From an uncultured Clostridia bacterium (GTDB lineage Bacteria; Bacillota; Clostridia; UBA1381), in assembly GCA_959602045.1 (NCBI GenBank), contig CAUGRT010000025.1:1-42352 (forward strand): 42,352 nucleotides of DNA, given 5' to 3'. Below the pieces are notes generated by a model. That model saw nothing but the letters and a program-made list of their open reading frames with translations. It searched no databases and had not been told where the DNA came from. Positions 39,960-42,352 of this stretch are shown here, one piece after another (position 1 is the first letter of the stretch; each line of letters starts with the position of its first letter). Both the position numbers and the translations under genes were made by a program.

Positions 39960-39983
39960 AGAGTTGGGCTTTTTAGCTCAGCT
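39960..39983 (+). terminator. Weak hairpin before fhs
   Basis: GAGTTGGGCT pairs with AGCTCAGCTC (two G-U) around a TTTT loop, followed by TATTTG. It may be a weak terminator for the coaD operon or part of the fhs leader. Confidence 0.4.
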
Positions 39984-40012
39984 CTATTTGAGGTTATATA
40001 GGAGGTATGGCA

Positions 40013-41683
40013 ATGCTATCTGATATTGAAATCGCACAGCAGGCAGAGATGCTTCATATACGTGAGATTGCCGCAAAGATCGGGATCGGCGATGATGAAC
40101 TGGAATACTACGGTAAATATAAGGCGAAGCTGGGACGGGATGTGAGCGAGAAGTTCAAGGATCAAAAGGACGGAAAGCTCGTTTTGGTTACGGCAATCAA
40201 TCCAACGCCGGCAGGTGAGGGAAAGACCACGACCACAATTGGTTTAGGCGACGCTTTAACGCGTATGGGGAAACGGTGTGTTCTGGCATTGCGTGAGCCA
40301 TCCTTAGGCCCGGTAATGGGATTAAAGGGCGGCGCGGCAGGCGGCGGCTATTCGCAGGTCGTACCGATGGAGGATATTAATCTGCATTTTACGGGGGATA
40401 TGCATGCGATTACGGCGGCAAACAATTTGCTTTCCGCGATGATTGATAACCATATCCACCAGGGCAATGCGCTGGATTTGGATGTTACGAATATTGTCTG
40501 GAAACGCGTGGAGGATACAAACGACCGTGCGCTGCGCAAGATTGTTGTCGGCATGGGCGGTAAGGTGAACGGAGTTCCGCGCGAGGATGGTTTCATGATC
40601 ACGGTTGCATCGGAGGTTATGGCGATTCTTTGTCTGGCTTTGGATTTGGAGGATCTGAAAAAGCGGTTGGGTGATATTATTATCGGCTACAACCGAAGCG
40701 GAGCACCGGTCTATGCAAGGGATTTAAAGGCAGAGGGCGCGATGACAGCGCTCTTAAAGGATGCGATCAAGCCGAATCTTGTACAAACCCTGGAGCATAC
40801 GCCATGTTTGATTCACGGCGGGCCGTTCGCTAATATTGCGCATGGCTGCAACAGTATTCAGGCGACAAAACTGGCGATGAAGATGGCGGATTATACGATT
40901 ACCGAAGCCGGATTCGGAGCGGATTTGGGCGCGGAGAAGTTTATGGATATTAAGTGCCGTTTAGCCGGGATTCATCCCGATGCGGTGGTGATTGTAGCAA
41001 CGGTTCGCGCTTTAAAATATAACGGCGGAATCCCGAAAGCGGAGTTAAAGGAAGAAAACCTGGACGCACTGAAGCAGGGTATGGGCAATTTGCAGAAGCA
41101 TATTGAAAATATGAAAGCATTCGGCGCGCCGGTTGTCGTGGCGGTCAACCGCTTTGATACGGATACGGACGCGGAATTGAATATGATCATTGAAATGTGC
41201 CGCGAATGGGGCGCGGACTGCGCTTTGTCCGAAGTCTTTGCCAAAGGCGGAGAGGGCGGTCTGGAGCTGGCAGAAAAAGTCTTGTCGGCGATAGATTCCA
41301 CCCCTGCGGAATATCATCCTGTCTATGATACGGACGCACCCATTAAGGAGAAAATCAAGCAGATTGTTACAAAAATATATGGGGGTACCGATGTCAGTTA
41401 TTCGGTACGTGCGAATAAGCAGATTGCACGTCTGGAGGAATATCAACTGGATCGGAAGCCGATTTGTATGGCAAAGACACAGTATTCGCTGTCGGATAAT
41501 CCAAAGCTTCTGGGACGGCCGGAGGGCTTTACCGTAAGCGTCAGCAATGTTCGGATTTCTAACGGAGCAGGCTTTATTGTGGTAGAAACCGGAGATATTA
41601 TGACGATGCCGGGATTGCCGAAACAGCCTGCGGCAGAGCGGATTGACGTGGATAAGGACAGCGTTATTTCCGGGTTGTTTTAG
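40013..41683 (+). CDS. fhs: Formate-tetrahydrofolate ligase
   Basis: The 556-residue enzyme forms 10-formyl-THF from formate, ATP and THF, for purine/fMet supply or acetogenic-type one-carbon metabolism. The ATP-binding loop ITAINPTPAGEGKTTTTIGL (as VTAINPTPAGEGKTTTT here), EPSLGPVMGLKGGAAGGGYSQ in parts, and FTGDMHAITAANNLLSA are diagnostic. An ATG at 40007 lies only 1 bp after AGGAGG, so the ATG at 40013 is the better start. The H2-producing hydrogenase and fhs alone do not prove a Wood-Ljungdahl pathway. Confidence 0.98.
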   Translation: MLSDIEIAQQAEMLHIREIAAKIGIGDDELEYYGKYKAKLGRDVSEKFKDQKDGKLVLVTAINPTPAGEGKTTTTIGLGDALTRMGKRCVLALREPSLGPVMGLKGGAAGGGYSQVVPMEDINLHFTGDMHAITAANNLLSAMIDNHIHQGNALDLDVTNIVWKRVEDTNDRALRKIVVGMGGKVNGVPREDGFMITVASEVMAILCLALDLEDLKKRLGDIIIGYNRSGAPVYARDLKAEGAMTALLKDAIKPNLVQTLEHTPCLIHGGPFANIAHGCNSIQATKLAMKMADYTITEAGFGADLGAEKFMDIKCRLAGIHPDAVVIVATVRALKYNGGIPKAELKEENLDALKQGMGNLQKHIENMKAFGAPVVVAVNRFDTDTDAELNMIIEMCREWGADCALSEVFAKGGEGGLELAEKVLSAIDSTPAEYHPVYDTDAPIKEKIKQIVTKIYGGTDVSYSVRANKQIARLEEYQLDRKPICMAKTQYSLSDNPKLLGRPEGFTVSVSNVRISNGAGFIVVETGDIMTMPGLPKQPAAERIDVDKDSVISGLF

Positions 41684-41733
41684 GTTTTAGAAAATTCAGT
41701 ATTGGTTTATGGAATTTTAGAGGGAGGATTATG

Positions 41734-42048
41734 ATGATTCGAAAAGGCTTTAAGATGAAACTTTATGACGGAATGGCGGCAGAATACGAAAAACGCCATA
41801 ATGAATTGTGGCCGGAAATGCAGGATATGATTCATGAGCATGGCGGAAAGAATTATTCGATTTTTCTGGATGAGGAAACAATGGTTCTGTACGGATATAT
41901 TGAAATTGAGAATGAGGAGCTTTGGGCAAAGGGCGCTGATACGGCAATCAACCGAAAATGGTGGGATTTTATGGCAGATATTATGGAAACCAATCCGGAT
42001 AACAGCCCTGTATCGGTGGATTTGCATCCGGTGTTCCATTTGGATTAA
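41734..42048 (+). CDS. rhaM: L-rhamnose mutarotase RhaM
   Basis: The 104-residue dimeric ferredoxin-like protein interconverts alpha- and beta-L-rhamnose. The N-terminus MIRKGFKMKLYDG matches the family, as do YEKRHNELWPEM with the active-site His and the aromatic positions in INRKWWDFMADIM. The start at 41734 is chosen over the adjacent ATG 41731 for RBS spacing (GGGAGG) and family N-terminus. No other rhamnose genes are in the window. Together with uxuAB it suggests use of plant cell-wall sugars. Confidence 0.9.
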   Translation: MIRKGFKMKLYDGMAAEYEKRHNELWPEMQDMIHEHGGKNYSIFLDEETMVLYGYIEIENEELWAKGADTAINRKWWDFMADIMETNPDNSPVSVDLHPVFHLD

Positions 42049-42135
42049 AATTTTATACATAACGCGTATAAAACCAACGGCATGTGGGGAAGCTATCAAT
42101 AACCTCACAAAATACATTAGGCATTTTCATCAGAG

Positions 42136-42172
42136 AAAGGGATTGCTGCAAATTTGCGGCAATCCCTTTCTT
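42136..42172 (+). terminator. Terminator after rhaM
   Basis: AAAGGGATTGC pairs with GCAATCCCTTT. The intervening bases can extend the stem (GCAAA/TTTGC). A short T-run (TTTCTT) follows. It lies ~90 bp past the rhaM stop. Confidence 0.75.
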
Positions 42173-42222
42173 GGCGTATGGATTGGGTGGGATTGATTTA
42201 GAAATCTTTTGGATGAGATGCC

Positions 42223-42297
42223 ATTTGTTTTTCAGTCCGCGGAGGCGAGTTCCGCGCAACGTAGCGGATGTCTGAGCCGGAACGGAATGAAAAATAA
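42223..42297. repeat. Dispersed hairpin element, copy 12 (decayed arms)
   Basis: The short core GGCGAGTTCCGCGCAACG then TAGCGGATGTCTGAGCCGG is intact on the plus strand. The arms (ATTTGTTTTTCAGTCCG against CGGAACGGAATGAAAAATAAA) pair only partly. It is the last recognisable item before the window end. 42298-42352 shows nothing further. Confidence 0.8.
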
Positions 42298-42352
42298 AGT
42301 AAGCGTCAAATGATACACACATTTACACCGTCGAACCAAAATGTTACAATAG

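Noticed and set aside
5975..42297. CRISPR array made of the repeated elements
   Set aside because: The repeats are palindromic, occur in both orientations, and are kilobases apart with no spacers of regular length.

Overview
The window looks like a chromosomal segment of an anaerobic, Gram-positive Clostridia-type bacterium. The evidence is an electron-bifurcating [FeFe]-hydrogenase operon, formate-tetrahydrofolate ligase, the MurT/GatD lipid II amidation pair, a MecA-type adaptor, CIRCE-controlled groESL, an M23 peptidase next to a BofC-like protein, an OLE RNA with its OapA partner, and strong AGGAGG-type ribosome binding sites. I cannot name the species. I see no rRNA, tRNA or CRISPR array.

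Layout. 1-4.7 kb: two small hairpins, a long untranslated leader and hydC-hydB-hydA. 4.7-8.4 kb (minus strand): an exported protein of unknown function and murT-gatD. 8.4-11.2 kb: a secreted stalk-domain protein, an ECF sigma factor whose 3' end is joined out of frame to a decapitated membrane-anchored partner, and a terminator. 11.2-14.6 kb (minus strand): groES-groEL behind a perfect CIRCE, then an M23 peptidase and a BofC-like protein. 14.8-16.6 kb: mecA, yajC and a TIGR04086-type membrane protein. 16.6-20.3 kb: a promoter-attenuator RNA, then thiS-thiF-thiG-thiH-tenI (thiazole branch of thiamin synthesis, with no visible TPP riboswitch). 20.3-24.4 kb: an AraC regulator divergent from uxuB-uxuA (hexuronate breakdown). 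24.4-27.4 kb: a MocR/PdxR regulator divergent from pdxS-pdxT (pyridoxal phosphate synthase). 27.5-31.65 kb: an AraC regulator, then a decayed mobile-element zone (truncated serine recombinase, broken XRE gene, small accessory ORFs, 5'-truncated IS110-type transposase). 31.66-36.5 kb: a strong promoter, a ~625-nt structured RNA that I identify as OLE RNA, then oapA-dxs-tlyA-ispE (isoprenoid precursor synthesis). 36.5-42.3 kb: two related coiled-coil membrane proteins, rsmD, coaD, a coiled-coil protein, fhs and rhaM.

Metabolically the segment suggests a fermenter that makes hydrogen, has one-carbon folate metabolism, uses sugar acids and deoxy sugars (uxuA/uxuB, rhaM; compatible with plant cell-wall polysaccharides), and makes its own PLP and thiazole.

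Two observations stand out. First, the OLE RNA/OapA locus lies next to transposon debris and carries its own near-consensus promoter. Second, a family of at least twelve intergenic hairpin elements of 75-100 bp is dispersed over the window. Their outer arms differ in sequence from copy to copy yet stay complementary within each copy, around a conserved core that exists in long, short, swapped and deleted forms. The family is absent from all genes and from the hydrogenase, mobile-debris and OLE/isoprenoid regions. A promoter-attenuator RNA at 16.61-16.71 kb, an Arg in place of the PLP-binding Lys in the PdxR-like regulator, and the sigma/anti-sigma junction are secondary points of interest.
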